Source of the DNA: Aquirhabdus parva
Lineage (GTDB): Bacteria; Pseudomonadota; Gammaproteobacteria; Pseudomonadales; Moraxellaceae
Direction: 5' to 3'
DNA: 64,000 nt
NCBI RefSeq assembly: GCF_003351745.1
Contig: NZ_CP031222.1
Location: 310,001-374,000 of the forward strand
A model generated the notes under the pieces. It did not search any database. It was not told the origin of the DNA and saw only the letters and a list, made by a program, of their open reading frames with translations. Positions 17,077-26,691 of the stretch are shown here, one piece after another (within the stretch, counting starts at the first letter, position 1; every line of letters begins with the position of its first letter). The translations under genes and the position numbers were made by a program.

Positions 17077-20000
17077 TCACGCTCCCCCGTTTTTAAGAGT
17101 CGAATCAATGCCGGAAATCGAAAATGAATGGCATATTCACGCAGTAGACGGGTCAGGGGAAGTACCTCCGGCTGCAGCGCTTCAATGTGATCCAAGGTAT
17201 TGAGTAGCCCGCGGACATAACCCATATGCGCCAGATCCACAAGTGATTGGTGGTCATCCTGAGAGAGAACATGGTTCAAAATATGTTTAATCTCCACATC
17301 GATATCTATAGGGCTCGCTGAGGGGGTATCGCGCTGATGGATATGATCCTCAGAGGGGATAATACCTTCTTCTTGAATAGAGTCAGCGTCATGGATGATT
17401 TGATGAGCGTCTTCTGTAGCGCTTGAAGGGGATATCCATTCGAGATCCAAAACCCGATGAATTTTATCAAGTAATTTAGTGAAATCTATGGGTTTTGCCA
17501 AGAAGTCGCTTTCCGCAATTCCGGCGGAGTTTTCTTTGCCGCGTTCAAAGGCATTGGCAGACACGATTAATATCGGTGCAAAGCTGAGATGGTTACGCCG
17601 TAGTAATTCACTGGTTTGCCAGCCATCCATCATCGGCATGTTGATGTCCATAATAATCAAAGCGGGCTGAAATTCGGCAACAAGACGTAAGCATTCGATC
17701 CCTGAAACGGCTTCTTGGACGATAAAGCCCAGTTTGCTGAGCAGTTTAGAGAGTAACTCACGATCATTAGGCTCGTTATCTACAACCAAGATGCGTAAGC
17801 GTTCACCGCGATAGCCTGAAATATCGGTCACATCTTCGAGCGGGATATGCTGAGGCAAACGCACTGCGGGTAAGAACAAACGCAACTGAAACGTACTGCC
17901 CACGTCTAAGGTGCTTGATACCGTGAGCTCCCCACCGAGTAAATCCGTCAGTAGTTTAGAGATCGTGAGTCCCAGACCCGTACCACTTACGGATGGAGAG
18001 TTTGCTGAAATGCCCCCACCACGTTCAAACGGACTAAAGATACGCTGTAAATCATGTTCAGGAATGCCGCATCCGGAATCCTGAATTTCAAAGATTGCCG
18101 TTACCGAGCGATAGTAAACGCGGAGGACGACTTCGCCTTGTTGGGTAAATTTAATGGCGTTGCCTAAGATATTAATCAGGATTTGTTCGAGTCGTTTTTG
18201 GTCCACCCTGACAAAGATCGGCAGTTGCTCCGAGATATGGCTGATGAATCTGATGCCCTTATCAGCAGCCTGCGGTTGAAACATGCTGATAATCTGCTGG
18301 ATGAAAATCGGCAAATTGATCTCGATTGTTTCGAGTTTCAATTTACCACTTTCAATGCTGGCGAGATCCAGAAGGCCATCAACCAACGAGACGAGGTGCG
18401 AGCCACTACGTTTAATGATATCGAGTGATTTCTTGTTCTCATGAGACAAGGTGCTGTCTTGCATCAACAGTTGGGCATAACCCAAGATACTGTTCAGCGG
18501 TGTGCGAATCTCGTGGCTTATGCCCGTGATATAGCGACTTTTTGCCCGGTTGGCGCTGTCGGCATTTTTGGTAGCAGCTTGGAGCTGAGTGTCTGTTTCT
18601 TGGTGAGCACTGATTTCTTCCATCAACAGACTGGTTTGGCGATTGGATTCGGATTGGGCGACGCTGCGACTCTCTTGGGTGAGTGTTAACCACCATGAAC
18701 CGACACAGATCAAGACAAACAGCAGTGCAAAAATTTTGATAAATAAGAAGCGCAATTGCTCTTGAAGCACGATGGATGTGGATACGCCTGTGGACTGGAT
18801 CTCTTGAATATAGAGTAAACCCAGCATCGCACCCATGATCAGTGATAGTGTCACCACAACCAGAATATAAATACCGAGCCGTGTATTGACTTTACTGGCA
18901 ACTGAACGCGGTAAGAATCTACGCATTGCATCCGAGAATTGAACCGCTAGCCGCGCGTCGGGTTTGCACAGATCATGGCAGCGCACATCCAGTGAGCAGC
19001 ACAGTGAGCAAATCGGACCGCTATAGGCTGGACAATGTGCCATATCCTCAGATTCGTAGGTTTTTTCACAAATACAGCAACTGCTATTAGCAGCCAGGTG
19101 GCTAGGGCGCTTTCGCGCAATGTAGTAACGACCTTTCGTGAGCCATGCAATCAGCGGTGTGCAGAGCATAGCGCTACCCAAGGCGATAAAGGAGGCGAGG
19201 GCCTTAGCCGTTTCACCAAAAACACCGCAAAATGCCGTAATCGATAAAATCGAGGCGAACACCATTGAAATCACGCCCACAGGGTTGACATCAAAGAGAT
19301 ACGCCCGGCGAAATTCGATACCTTTGGGGCTTAAACCAAGCGGTTTATTGATCACTAGATCTGCGACCAGAGTACCGATCCAGGCAATAGGTAAATTGGC
19401 ATAGAGGCCAAGCACTTGTTCAATCGCGCGAAATACTCCCATTTCCATGAGCAAAATGGCGATCAGCACGTTAAACACGAGCCATACCACGCGTCCCGGA
19501 TGACTATGGGTGAGGCGAGAAAAGAAGTTTGACCATGCAAGGGAGCCTGCATAAGCATTGGTCACGTTAATTTTGATCTGAGAAATCACCACCAGTAAGA
19601 CGGTCACAGCAAGAGCAACTTGGGGATTGCTAAAAATAAAGGTATAGGCAATCCAATACATTTGCGCAGGTTCAGCGGCATGTTCAATCGGCGTGTGATA
19701 TTGCAGCGCCAGATACATGAGCAGCACTCCGCCTAGCATCTTCAGCACACCCAAGAAGATCCAGCCGGGTCCTGCAAACATCATGGCAAAGTTCCAGCGC
19801 CATTTATTCTGTTTGGTCTTTTCAGGCAAAAAACGTAAATAGTCGGCTTGCTCGCCCACTTGCGCAATCAGTGCAAAGATCAGCGTCGATGCAGCGCCAA
19901 AGGATAGGAGGTTGAAAGCATTGTTTCCACGTGGTGTATGGTCACTGTTGAACCCCGTAAAAGAGGTGACCTCACTGATCAATGTCGGATGTTGAATCAA

Positions 20001-20630
20001 CACAAATATAAAGGGCGTGATCATTAAAATCAGCCACAACGGTAATGTCCATACGTGCAAGCGGCTAATCATGGTGATGCCGCGCATCGCGATGGGCACA
20101 ACGACCAAGGCGCTGACCAGATAGGCGATGGGCAAGGGCATATCAAAATACAGCTTGAGCGCCATGGCCATGATCGATGCTTCGATGGCAAATAAAATAA
20201 AGGTAAAGGAGGCGTAGATCAGTGAGGTTAATGTGGAACCCAGATAACCAAAACCCGCACCACGTGTCAGCAAATCCATATCCACGGCATAGCGCGAACA
20301 GTAATAGCTAATCGGCAAACTGCTTAAGAAAATAATCAGCGATACCACCAAGATGGCGCATACCGCATTGGTAAACCCGTAGTTCAACGCAATTGTGCCA
20401 CCAATCGCTTCAAGCGCTAAGAAGGCCACCGCGCCATAAGCGGTATTGGCAACACGGGCAATGGACCACTTACGCATGCTACGCGGTGTAAAGCGGAGCG
20501 CATAGTCCTCTAGAGTCTCATCAGCAACCCAAATATTATAATCGCGCCTGATTTTGATAATTCGCTGCGGCGCGATGGGCTTCTTCTCTGTAGCTTGATG
20601 ATTTAGTGCGTCATTCACAGTCATGGACAA
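17073..20630 (-). CDS. NCS1-type transporter / hybrid histidine kinase / receiver fusion
   Basis: 1185 residues. Residues about 50-500 form some 12 hydrophobic helices resembling cytosine/purine permeases (NCS1, codB-like). Residues 518-555 hold about ten cysteines plus His (CCICEK...CSLCCS...CHDLC), a possible metal site. Two further helices at about 586-610 and 628-650 precede a kinase with H706 in SHEIRTPLNS, N-box N824, DSGCG and GTGLGL. A receiver follows (D995 in IIMDINMP, K1047), then a C-terminal tail. The transporter part may act as a sensor for urea or another nitrogen compound, as transporter-like domains do in CbrA. It is coupled to the response regulator and divergent from urtA. 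The ligand is inferred from context only. Confidence 0.88.
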   Translation of the reverse strand: MSMTVNDALNHQATEKKPIAPQRIIKIRRDYNIWVADETLEDYALRFTPRSMRKWSIARVANTAYGAVAFLALEAIGGTIALNYGFTNAVCAILVVSLIIFLSSLPISYYCSRYAVDMDLLTRGAGFGYLGSTLTSLIYASFTFILFAIEASIMAMALKLYFDMPLPIAYLVSALVVVPIAMRGITMISRLHVWTLPLWLILMITPFIFVLIQHPTLISEVTSFTGFNSDHTPRGNNAFNLLSFGAASTLIFALIAQVGEQADYLRFLPEKTKQNKWRWNFAMMFAGPGWIFLGVLKMLGGVLLMYLALQYHTPIEHAAEPAQMYWIAYTFIFSNPQVALAVTVLLVVISQIKINVTNAYAGSLAWSNFFSRLTHSHPGRVVWLVFNVLIAILLMEMGVFRAIEQVLGLYANLPIAWIGTLVADLVINKPLGLSPKGIEFRRAYLFDVNPVGVISMVFASILSITAFCGVFGETAKALASFIALGSAMLCTPLIAWLTKGRYYIARKRPSHLAANSSCCICEKTYESEDMAHCPAYSGPICSLCCSLDVRCHDLCKPDARLAVQFSDAMRRFLPRSVASKVNTRLGIYILVVVTLSLIMGAMLGLLYIQEIQSTGVSTSIVLQEQLRFLFIKIFALLFVLICVGSWWLTLTQESRSVAQSESNRQTSLLMEEISAHQETDTQLQAATKNADSANRAKSRYITGISHEIRTPLNSILGYAQLLMQDSTLSHENKKSLDIIKRSGSHLVSLVDGLLDLASIESGKLKLETIEINLPIFIQQIISMFQPQAADKGIRFISHISEQLPIFVRVDQKRLEQILINILGNAIKFTQQGEVVLRVYYRSVTAIFEIQDSGCGIPEHDLQRIFSPFERGGGISANSPSVSGTGLGLTISKLLTDLLGGELTVSSTLDVGSTFQLRLFLPAVRLPQHIPLEDVTDISGYRGERLRILVVDNEPNDRELLSKLLSKLGFIVQEAVSGIECLRLVAEFQPALIIMDINMPMMDGWQTSELLRRNHLSFAPILIVSANAFERGKENSAGIAESDFLAKPIDFTKLLDKIHRVLDLEWISPSSATEDAHQIIHDADSIQEEGIIPSEDHIHQRDTPSASPIDIDVEIKHILNHVLSQDDHQSLVDLAHMGYVRGLLNTLDHIEALQPEVLPLTRLLREYAIHFRFPALIRLLKTGERE

Positions 20631-20771
20631 CCATCAGTGTTTAAGGGTTTATAAATATTACATTTTGCATCGTCTGACGGACTCTTTTTAAGTCATCTCA
20701 TGGTCAGGGTTGCTACTTTTACATGGTCGACGCACGATAAAAGCACAGATTGCCGACTCCCTCTACGCATG

Positions 20772-20795
20772 GCTATACGGTAAGTGACGTATAGC
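20772..20795. promoter_or_regulatory. Perfect 8-bp inverted repeat between the kinase gene and urtA
   Basis: GCTATACG (20772-20779) and CGTATAGC (20788-20795) are exact inverted copies with an 8-base spacer, so the half-site centres lie 16 bases apart. This is plausible for a dimeric LuxR-type regulator. The site lies 110 bases before urtA and about 142 bases from the kinase start, in a 274-base divergent promoter region. No obvious -35/-10 pair was found. The assignment to the adjacent response regulator is inference. Confidence 0.4.
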
Positions 20796-20904
20796 TCGAT
20801 AGCATAATTACGCATAAGGTTATACCAAGCAGCAACAATATGCTCGGGTAACACTTAATCAAAGTACGTATTCAATCAAAGCAAGTATTCGGAGTGATCA
20901 CAAC

Positions 20905-22128
20905 ATGATAAGTCGTCGTAATTTTATGCTGACCGCAGTCACCACCGCATTGGCATTAAGCACAAGCCTGGTTCAGGCTGCAGATACTATTAAAGTCGGG
21001 GTGTTACATTCATTATCTGGCACGATGGCGATTTCAGAAACCTCTCTGAAAAATACCGCGCTCATGGCAATTGAAGAAATTAATGCCAAAGGCGGTTTGC
21101 TTGGTAAAAAATTAGAACCTGTTGTGGTTGATCCTGCCTCTAACTGGCCACTGTTCGCGGAGAAAACCCGCCAACTGCTCACCAAAGATAAAGTCGATGT
21201 CATTTTTGGTTGCTGGACTTCTGTATCCCGTAAATCAGTATTGCCTGTCGTTGAGGAGCTAAATGGCCTGCTGTTCTACCCTGTGCAATATGAAGGCCAA
21301 GAACTATCTAAAAACATTTTCTACACTGGCGCTGCGCCAAACCAGCAAGCGATTCCAGCGGTTGAGTACTTGATGAGTCCGAAAGGCGGCAGTGCAAAAC
21401 GCTTCTTTCTACTGGGTACAGACTACGTCTATCCACGGACTACCAACAAGATTCTCCGTGCCTTCCTGAAATCAAAAGGCGTTGCTGATTCAGACATTAT
21501 GGAAGTGTACACCCCATTTGGTTTCAGCGATTATCAAACCATCGTGGGCAATATCAAGAAATTTTCGGTTGGTAAGAAAACTGCCGTTATTTCAACAGTG
21601 AATGGTGACTCAAACGTACCGTTCTACAAAGAATTGGGTAACCAAGGTCTGAAATCAACACAGGTTCCTGTCGTTGCATTCTCTGTCGGTGAAGAAGAGT
21701 TGCGTGGTATCGATACTAAGCCTTTGGTGGGTAACCTTGCTGCATGGAACTACTTCATGTCGGTGAAGAATCCAGTTAACACTGCGTTTATTGCCAAATA
21801 TCGTGCTTGGGCTGCTAAAAACAATGTGCCTAATGCGGATAAAGTCGTGACTAATGATCCGATGGAAGCGACCTATGTGGGGATCAACATGTGGGCCCAA
21901 GCGGTGAAAAAAGCCGGTACAACCAATGTAGATAAAGTACGTGATGCCATGGCTGGACAGTCTTTCGCAGCACCATCTGGCTATACCTTAACCATGGATG
22001 AGACTAACCATCATCTGCATAAGCCCGTCATGATTGGTGAAGTCCGTGCCGATGGTCAGTTTAACGTGGTCTACAAGACACCAACGACGATTAGAGCTGA
22101 GCCATGGAGTCCTTACGTTCCTAAATAA
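20905..22128 (+). CDS. urtA: Urea ABC transporter substrate-binding protein UrtA
   Basis: UrtA is the periplasmic urea receptor of the UrtABCDE transporter. The 407-residue protein has an N-terminus SRRNFML followed by a hydrophobic stretch to VQA, which could be a Tat signal. The mature part shows typical features of this branch: IKVGVLHSLSGTMAISE, INAKGGLLGKKLEPVVVDPASNWP, VIFGCWTSVSRKSVLPV and YPVQYEGQE. GGAG precedes the ATG at a normal distance. It is the first gene of the urt operon and is followed by a terminator-like hairpin before urtB. No urease genes lie in the window. Confidence 0.95.
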   Translation: MISRRNFMLTAVTTALALSTSLVQAADTIKVGVLHSLSGTMAISETSLKNTALMAIEEINAKGGLLGKKLEPVVVDPASNWPLFAEKTRQLLTKDKVDVIFGCWTSVSRKSVLPVVEELNGLLFYPVQYEGQELSKNIFYTGAAPNQQAIPAVEYLMSPKGGSAKRFFLLGTDYVYPRTTNKILRAFLKSKGVADSDIMEVYTPFGFSDYQTIVGNIKKFSVGKKTAVISTVNGDSNVPFYKELGNQGLKSTQVPVVAFSVGEEELRGIDTKPLVGNLAAWNYFMSVKNPVNTAFIAKYRAWAAKNNVPNADKVVTNDPMEATYVGINMWAQAVKKAGTTNVDKVRDAMAGQSFAAPSGYTLTMDETNHHLHKPVMIGEVRADGQFNVVYKTPTTIRAEPWSPYVPK

Positions 22129-22184
22129 GTTAATTTTGAGTAGAAGTTAACGATTTTTTTTGAGTTATGCGTTTTTGCCTGTGC

Positions 22185-22226
22185 AAACCAGAGAGATTGA
22201 CGCACTGACCTCTCTGGTTTTTTTTT
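22185..22226 (+). terminator. Terminator-like hairpin between urtA and urtB
   Basis: AAACCAGAGAG (22185-22195) pairs perfectly with CTCTCTGGTTT (22210-22220) around a 14-base loop and is followed by a T-run. It sits inside the urt operon, so partial termination would yield more urtA than permease mRNA, as is common for binding-protein genes. Confidence 0.85.
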
Positions 22227-22309
22227 GAAAGATTTTTGAATGCTCGACTGATTGATGCGTGAAAAATCTTTGCGTTTGAATTTTATATCCTGATTGTCTG
22301 GAGCAGATT

Positions 22310-23938
22310 ATGTTGCGTCCCATGCTCACCCTTTTGTTATCTATCAGCTGTTTGTCGCCTGTCTTTGCCGATGACGTCGTCACGCCCGTTGCCCCTGTAA
22401 GCACAGCAGTAGACGCGGTTGCAATCTCTCCGGTGTCGAAGTTTGTGTTGGCTGATTTTGATGGGCAGATGGCACTGATTGAACATTGGCCTGATTCTCC
22501 GGCGTCATTGGAGAATTTATTCACCGCCCTTGAAAATGATCAGCTCTATGCCGATGCCAAAGGCCATGCCTATTTGATGCAAAGTGATGGCACGTTTACC
22601 GACTATGTGACTGATCAAAAAGCTAATGTTTCTGCAGACGCATTAACGGCGATCAGCTTGAATAATGCGATGCGGACGGCGATAGATGAACATCGTGCCA
22701 AAGCAGGGCTTATGGCGGCAGATGTGGCGACCAGACAAGCTGCGGCGACAACATTAGCGGCTGATCCGCTCAGCGTCGATGATGCGATTTTGACCGAGCG
22801 ACTTAAAGTCGAAAAAGCGCCAAGTGTGCTTGCGATCCTGACGCGCATTCAAGCCCAAAAAGATATGGCTTCAGGGGATGCCAAACGCGAGCTTGCGGGT
22901 GCGGAGTCTTTGGCGAGCAGCAATGATCCAGAGATTCTTAATCTTGTGCAAGAAAAACTGGCTGATCCGAGCATTTCACCAACGCTCAAGGCGGCGCTAA
23001 CCAGTGCCGAGCACAAAATTGCGCTCAAGATCAAAGGCAGTGAGTGGGGCGGTTATTTGTTTTCAGGCTTAAGCATGGCAAGTATTTTATTGCTTGCAGC
23101 ACTGGGACTTGCGATTACGTATGGCTTGCTGGGTGTCATCAATATGGCGCACGGTGAGCTGATCATGATTGGCGCCTATACCACCTACGTGATGCAGGGA
23201 TTATTCAATCATTATTTGCCGAGCATTGCCGATGGTTATTTGTTTGCTGCCATTCCTGCTGCATTTCTGGTCAGTGCGGTCATTGGCATGATCATTGAGC
23301 GGATCGTGATTCGCCCTCTCTACGGCCGTCAATTAGAGACCTTGCTTGCGACATTCGGGGTGAGTTTGATCCTAATGCAATTGGTACGCATGATTTTTGG
23401 TGCGCAAAACGTTGAAGTCGCCAATGCGTCTTGGATGAGTGGCGGGGTCATCATATCCCCCTCACTCACCTTACCTTATAGCCGCATTGCGATTATTGGT
23501 TTTACGCTTGCAGTATTGCTTGCTGTGAAGTGGCTGATTTCAGGGACACGTTTTGGATTGTTTGTCCGTGCCGTGACACAGAACCGTCAAATGGCACGTG
23601 CAATCGGTGTGCGTTCAAGTCGTATCGACATGCTCGCGTTCGGTCTGGGTTCTGGCCTTGCGGGTCTTGCGGGCTGTGCGTTATCGCAAATCGGTAATGT
23701 GGGCCCTGATCTTGGGCAGAACTATATTGTTGATGCCTTCTTAGTTGTGGTGGTGGGGGGAGTGGGCCAGTTGCTTGGGGCAATGCTGGCTGCATTTGGA
23801 CTTGGTGTATCCGGCAAGTTCTTGGAAGTGATGATGGGTGCAGTGCTCGCCAAAATATTGTTATTAGGCTTGATTATTCTGTTTATTCAACGTCGTCCGC
23901 AAGGTTTGTTTGCGGTGAAAGGTCGATTCGTGGAGTAA
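22310..23938 (+). CDS. urtB: Urea ABC transporter permease UrtB
   Basis: A 542-residue branched-chain-amino-acid-type permease. A signal peptide (ending VFA) and an Ala-rich periplasmic domain of about 220 residues precede the membrane part. About eight helices follow from residue 245 on, with the LivH-like signatures GLAITYGLLGVINMAHGE, ERIVIRPLYGRQLETLLATFG and AIGVRSSRIDMLAFGLGSGLAG. The long periplasmic N-terminus is typical of UrtB and distinguishes it from LivH (about 300 residues). It is followed by urtC with two bases between stop and ATG. Confidence 0.94.
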   Translation: MLRPMLTLLLSISCLSPVFADDVVTPVAPVSTAVDAVAISPVSKFVLADFDGQMALIEHWPDSPASLENLFTALENDQLYADAKGHAYLMQSDGTFTDYVTDQKANVSADALTAISLNNAMRTAIDEHRAKAGLMAADVATRQAAATTLAADPLSVDDAILTERLKVEKAPSVLAILTRIQAQKDMASGDAKRELAGAESLASSNDPEILNLVQEKLADPSISPTLKAALTSAEHKIALKIKGSEWGGYLFSGLSMASILLLAALGLAITYGLLGVINMAHGELIMIGAYTTYVMQGLFNHYLPSIADGYLFAAIPAAFLVSAVIGMIIERIVIRPLYGRQLETLLATFGVSLILMQLVRMIFGAQNVEVANASWMSGGVIISPSLTLPYSRIAIIGFTLAVLLAVKWLISGTRFGLFVRAVTQNRQMARAIGVRSSRIDMLAFGLGSGLAGLAGCALSQIGNVGPDLGQNYIVDAFLVVVVGGVGQLLGAMLAAFGLGVSGKFLEVMMGAVLAKILLLGLIILFIQRRPQGLFAVKGRFVE

Positions 23939-23940
23939 TA

Positions 23941-25044
23941 ATGATGATCATCTCGAATGTTTTGAAGCTATTTGCGGGCAATAAGTGGGGTGCTGTAAGT
24001 ATTGCTGTCAGCTTTTTGATTTTGCTGCTCTTACCCCTTTTGCATCTGTTGCCCAGTGATTCAGCGTTTTATCTGTCCGCTTACTGGATCACCTTGCTGG
24101 GCAAGATTATGTGTTTTGCATTGGTCGCTTTGGCCTTGGATTTGGTCTGGGGTTATGCGGGTATTTTGAGTCTGGGACATGGTTTATATTTTGCACTTGG
24201 GGGGTATTGCTTCGGGATGTATCTGATGCGTGAAGCATCTCCAGATGCATTACCACCGTTTATGGTGTTCCTCGACTGGAAAGCCTTACCTTGGTATTGG
24301 ACAGGTTCTCAGCACTTGTGGTGGGCAAGTTTATTGGTGATTCTCGTTCCGGGTTTAGTTGCATTCATTTTTGGCTACTTTGCATTTCGTTCAAAAATCA
24401 AAGGCGTTTATTTCTCCATCATCACCCAAGCCATGACGTTTGCGGCGACCTTACTGTTCTTTCGTAATGAGACAGGATTTGGCGGAAACAATGGCTTTAC
24501 CGGTTTCACCACGATCATGGGGTATTCGATTACTTCACCAACCACGCGTGTCGTGCTTTGTATGTTGACTGCCGTGTCCTTGATGCTGTGTTTTGTCGGA
24601 TTGCGCTATCTGATGTCGCTTCCTTTTGGGCGTGTGCTCGGTGCTGTTCGCGATAGTGAGAATCGTCTGCGCTTTTTGGGATATCGCACCCAGTGGTACA
24701 AGCTCACGGCTTGGACATTATCTGCCGTGATCGCTGGGATTGCGGGTGCGCTCTATGTGCCACAAGTCGGGATCATCAATCCCAGTGAGATGGGGGCATC
24801 CAATTCAATCGAGATGGCAGTTTGGGTCGCTATGGGTGGGCGTGGCACATTGATTGGACCGTTGCTGGGTGCTGGGATTGTGAATGCGGCAAAGAGCTAT
24901 TTTACCGTGGCTTATCCAGAAGTCTGGTTATTGCTGCTGGGTGGATTATTCATTGTGGTGACCTTGTTTCTGCCATACGGCATCGTTGGCTTGTTTAAAC
25001 AACTGCAACACAGCAAGTTTTTTGCAAAGCGTGAGGGTAAATAA
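23941..25044 (+). CDS. urtC: Urea ABC transporter permease UrtC
   Basis: A 367-residue inner-membrane permease of the LivM type with about nine helices. Characteristic parts are LALDLVWGYAGILSLGHGLYFALGGYCFGMYLMR and NNGFTGF, plus the EAA-like segment GRVLGAVRDSENRLRFLGY that contacts the ATPases. It pairs with UrtB to form the urea channel. It starts two bases after urtB, and urtD follows two bases after its stop, so translation is coupled along the operon. Confidence 0.94.
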   Translation: MMIISNVLKLFAGNKWGAVSIAVSFLILLLLPLLHLLPSDSAFYLSAYWITLLGKIMCFALVALALDLVWGYAGILSLGHGLYFALGGYCFGMYLMREASPDALPPFMVFLDWKALPWYWTGSQHLWWASLLVILVPGLVAFIFGYFAFRSKIKGVYFSIITQAMTFAATLLFFRNETGFGGNNGFTGFTTIMGYSITSPTTRVVLCMLTAVSLMLCFVGLRYLMSLPFGRVLGAVRDSENRLRFLGYRTQWYKLTAWTLSAVIAGIAGALYVPQVGIINPSEMGASNSIEMAVWVAMGGRGTLIGPLLGAGIVNAAKSYFTVAYPEVWLLLLGGLFIVVTLFLPYGIVGLFKQLQHSKFFAKREGK

Positions 25045-25046
25045 AG

Positions 25047-25916
25047 ATGATGACTGCACAACATGCACTGCAACAGACAAGCAAACCTTCCAATGCCAAT
25101 GCTATATACGCGGAGCAAGACCTGCTGATTGGTGATGAAACGGGAATAAACTTTAAAACCAATGGCGTAGATATGCGCCACGGCGTGGCGCTTTACTTAG
25201 AGAAAGTAAATGTCGATTTTGATGGTTTCCGTGCATTAACCGATTTGTCGTTATATATCGATGAAGGGGAGCTTCGCTGCATCATAGGTCCCAATGGCGC
25301 GGGGAAAACCACGTTAATGGATGTGATCACTGGAAAAACTCGTCCAACATCGGGCACTGCTTTCTTCGGACAGCACCATGATCTCTCCAAAATGAGTACT
25401 GAAGAAATTGCAGAGGCCGGGATCGGGCGTAAATTTCAGAAACCAACGGTATTTGAGGCCTTTTCAGTGTTGGAAAATTTACTGCTGGCTGCGCCCAAAG
25501 ATAAAACGGTACGCAAAAGTCTGTTCGGTAAATTATCAGGCGAAACACAAGCCAATATTGAAGCCTCGCTTGAGATGACGCGTCTTGGAGAGTTCCGCAA
25601 TAAACAAGCGGGTCTATTGTCGCATGGGCAGAAGCAATGGCTTGAGATCGGTATGCTGCTGATGCAAAAGCCGCATCTGATTCTTTTGGATGAGCCCGTG
25701 GCAGGCATGACAGATTATGAAACTGAGCTCACGGCTGAACTATGTCTGGAACTGAAGAAAAACCACACGTTGATCGTGGTTGAGCATGACATGAGCTTCA
25801 TTGATCGTATCAGTGAGAAAGTTACGGTGCTTGCCGCAGGGCAAGTTTTGGCGGAAGGAACGCTTGCCAGTGTTCAGGCCAATAGTGATGTGATTGAAAA
25901 ATATTTGGGTCGCTAA
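25047..25916 (+). CDS. urtD: Urea ABC transporter ATPase UrtD
   Basis: A 289-residue ABC ATPase. Walker A is GPNGAGKTTL (about residue 77), the signature is LSHGQKQWLEIGM, Walker B is LILLDEP and the switch histidine is in VVEHDM. LSHGQKQWLE instead of LSGGQ is typical of UrtD. The first about 45 residues are an unconserved extension; starts at 25047 and 25050 are both possible. It energises urea import together with UrtE. Confidence 0.94.
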   Translation: MMTAQHALQQTSKPSNANAIYAEQDLLIGDETGINFKTNGVDMRHGVALYLEKVNVDFDGFRALTDLSLYIDEGELRCIIGPNGAGKTTLMDVITGKTRPTSGTAFFGQHHDLSKMSTEEIAEAGIGRKFQKPTVFEAFSVLENLLLAAPKDKTVRKSLFGKLSGETQANIEASLEMTRLGEFRNKQAGLLSHGQKQWLEIGMLLMQKPHLILLDEPVAGMTDYETELTAELCLELKKNHTLIVVEHDMSFIDRISEKVTVLAAGQVLAEGTLASVQANSDVIEKYLGR

Positions 25917-25951
25917 CCCGTGTTTAGAAAATAGATAGAGGTCTCAATTAT

Positions 25952-26650
25952 ATGTTAGAAATAAAAGGCTTAAATCAATTTTATGGTGGTAGTCATATTC
26001 TGCGCGATGTGTCGATCACGGCTGAGATCGGCAAGTGTACGGTAGTGTTGGGCCGCAATGGTGTGGGGAAATCGACCCTGTTGAAATGCCTCATGGGTCA
26101 ACTCCCGATAAAGAGCGGCACGATCAGTTTGAATCAAAATGAGATTCAAACACTAACCCCAGAGAATCGCGTCCGCGAAGGATTGGCCTATGTGCCGCAG
26201 GGGCGTGAGATTTTCTCGATGCTGACGGTCGAAGAAAATATTCTAATCGGGATGGCGCGGTTTTCCGCCAAAAAATCATCGAAAGTTCCTGAGTATTTGT
26301 ATGAGCTATTTCCTGTTTTATTGGAAATGAAGCATCGCCGCGGTGGGGATTTGTCAGGTGGGCAGCAGCAGCAATTGGCGATTGCCCGTGCGCTTGCGGC
26401 TGAGCCCAAAGTACTCATTCTGGATGAACCAACGGAAGGGATTCAGCCTTCCATCATTAAAGACATTGGACGTGTGATTCGTAAGCTTGCGGATCGTGGG
26501 GATATGGCGATTATTTTGGTCGAGCAGTTCTACGACTTTGCTGAGGAGCTTGCGGATGCTTATATCGTGATGGCACGTGGTGAGGTGGTTGCCAGTGGAC
26601 CTGGTGCAGAGATGCAGGAAAAAAATATCCGCGCCATGGTTGCAATCTAA
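25952..26650 (+). CDS. urtE: Urea ABC transporter ATPase UrtE
   Basis: A 232-residue LivF-type ABC ATPase. Walker A is GRNGVGKSTLLK, the signature is LSGGQQQQLAIARAL and Walker B is VLILDEPTEGIQPS. It begins with MLEIKGLNQFYGGSHILRDV as usual for UrtE. It is the last gene of the urt operon. The next gene (mobA) is on the other strand, and no clear terminator separates them in the 41-base gap. Confidence 0.94.
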   Translation: MLEIKGLNQFYGGSHILRDVSITAEIGKCTVVLGRNGVGKSTLLKCLMGQLPIKSGTISLNQNEIQTLTPENRVREGLAYVPQGREIFSMLTVEENILIGMARFSAKKSSKVPEYLYELFPVLLEMKHRRGGDLSGGQQQQLAIARALAAEPKVLILDEPTEGIQPSIIKDIGRVIRKLADRGDMAIILVEQFYDFAEELADAYIVMARGEVVASGPGAEMQEKNIRAMVAI

Positions 26651-26691
26651 TCCCTACATTTGGCGGGAGTCATCGTCTCAGAACATCACGT

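Noticed and set aside
20697-20720. Possible sigma-54 promoter (TGG...TTGCT) upstream of urtA
   Set aside because: The two elements are two bases too close for the -24/-12 spacing, and the -24 element lacks GGC.
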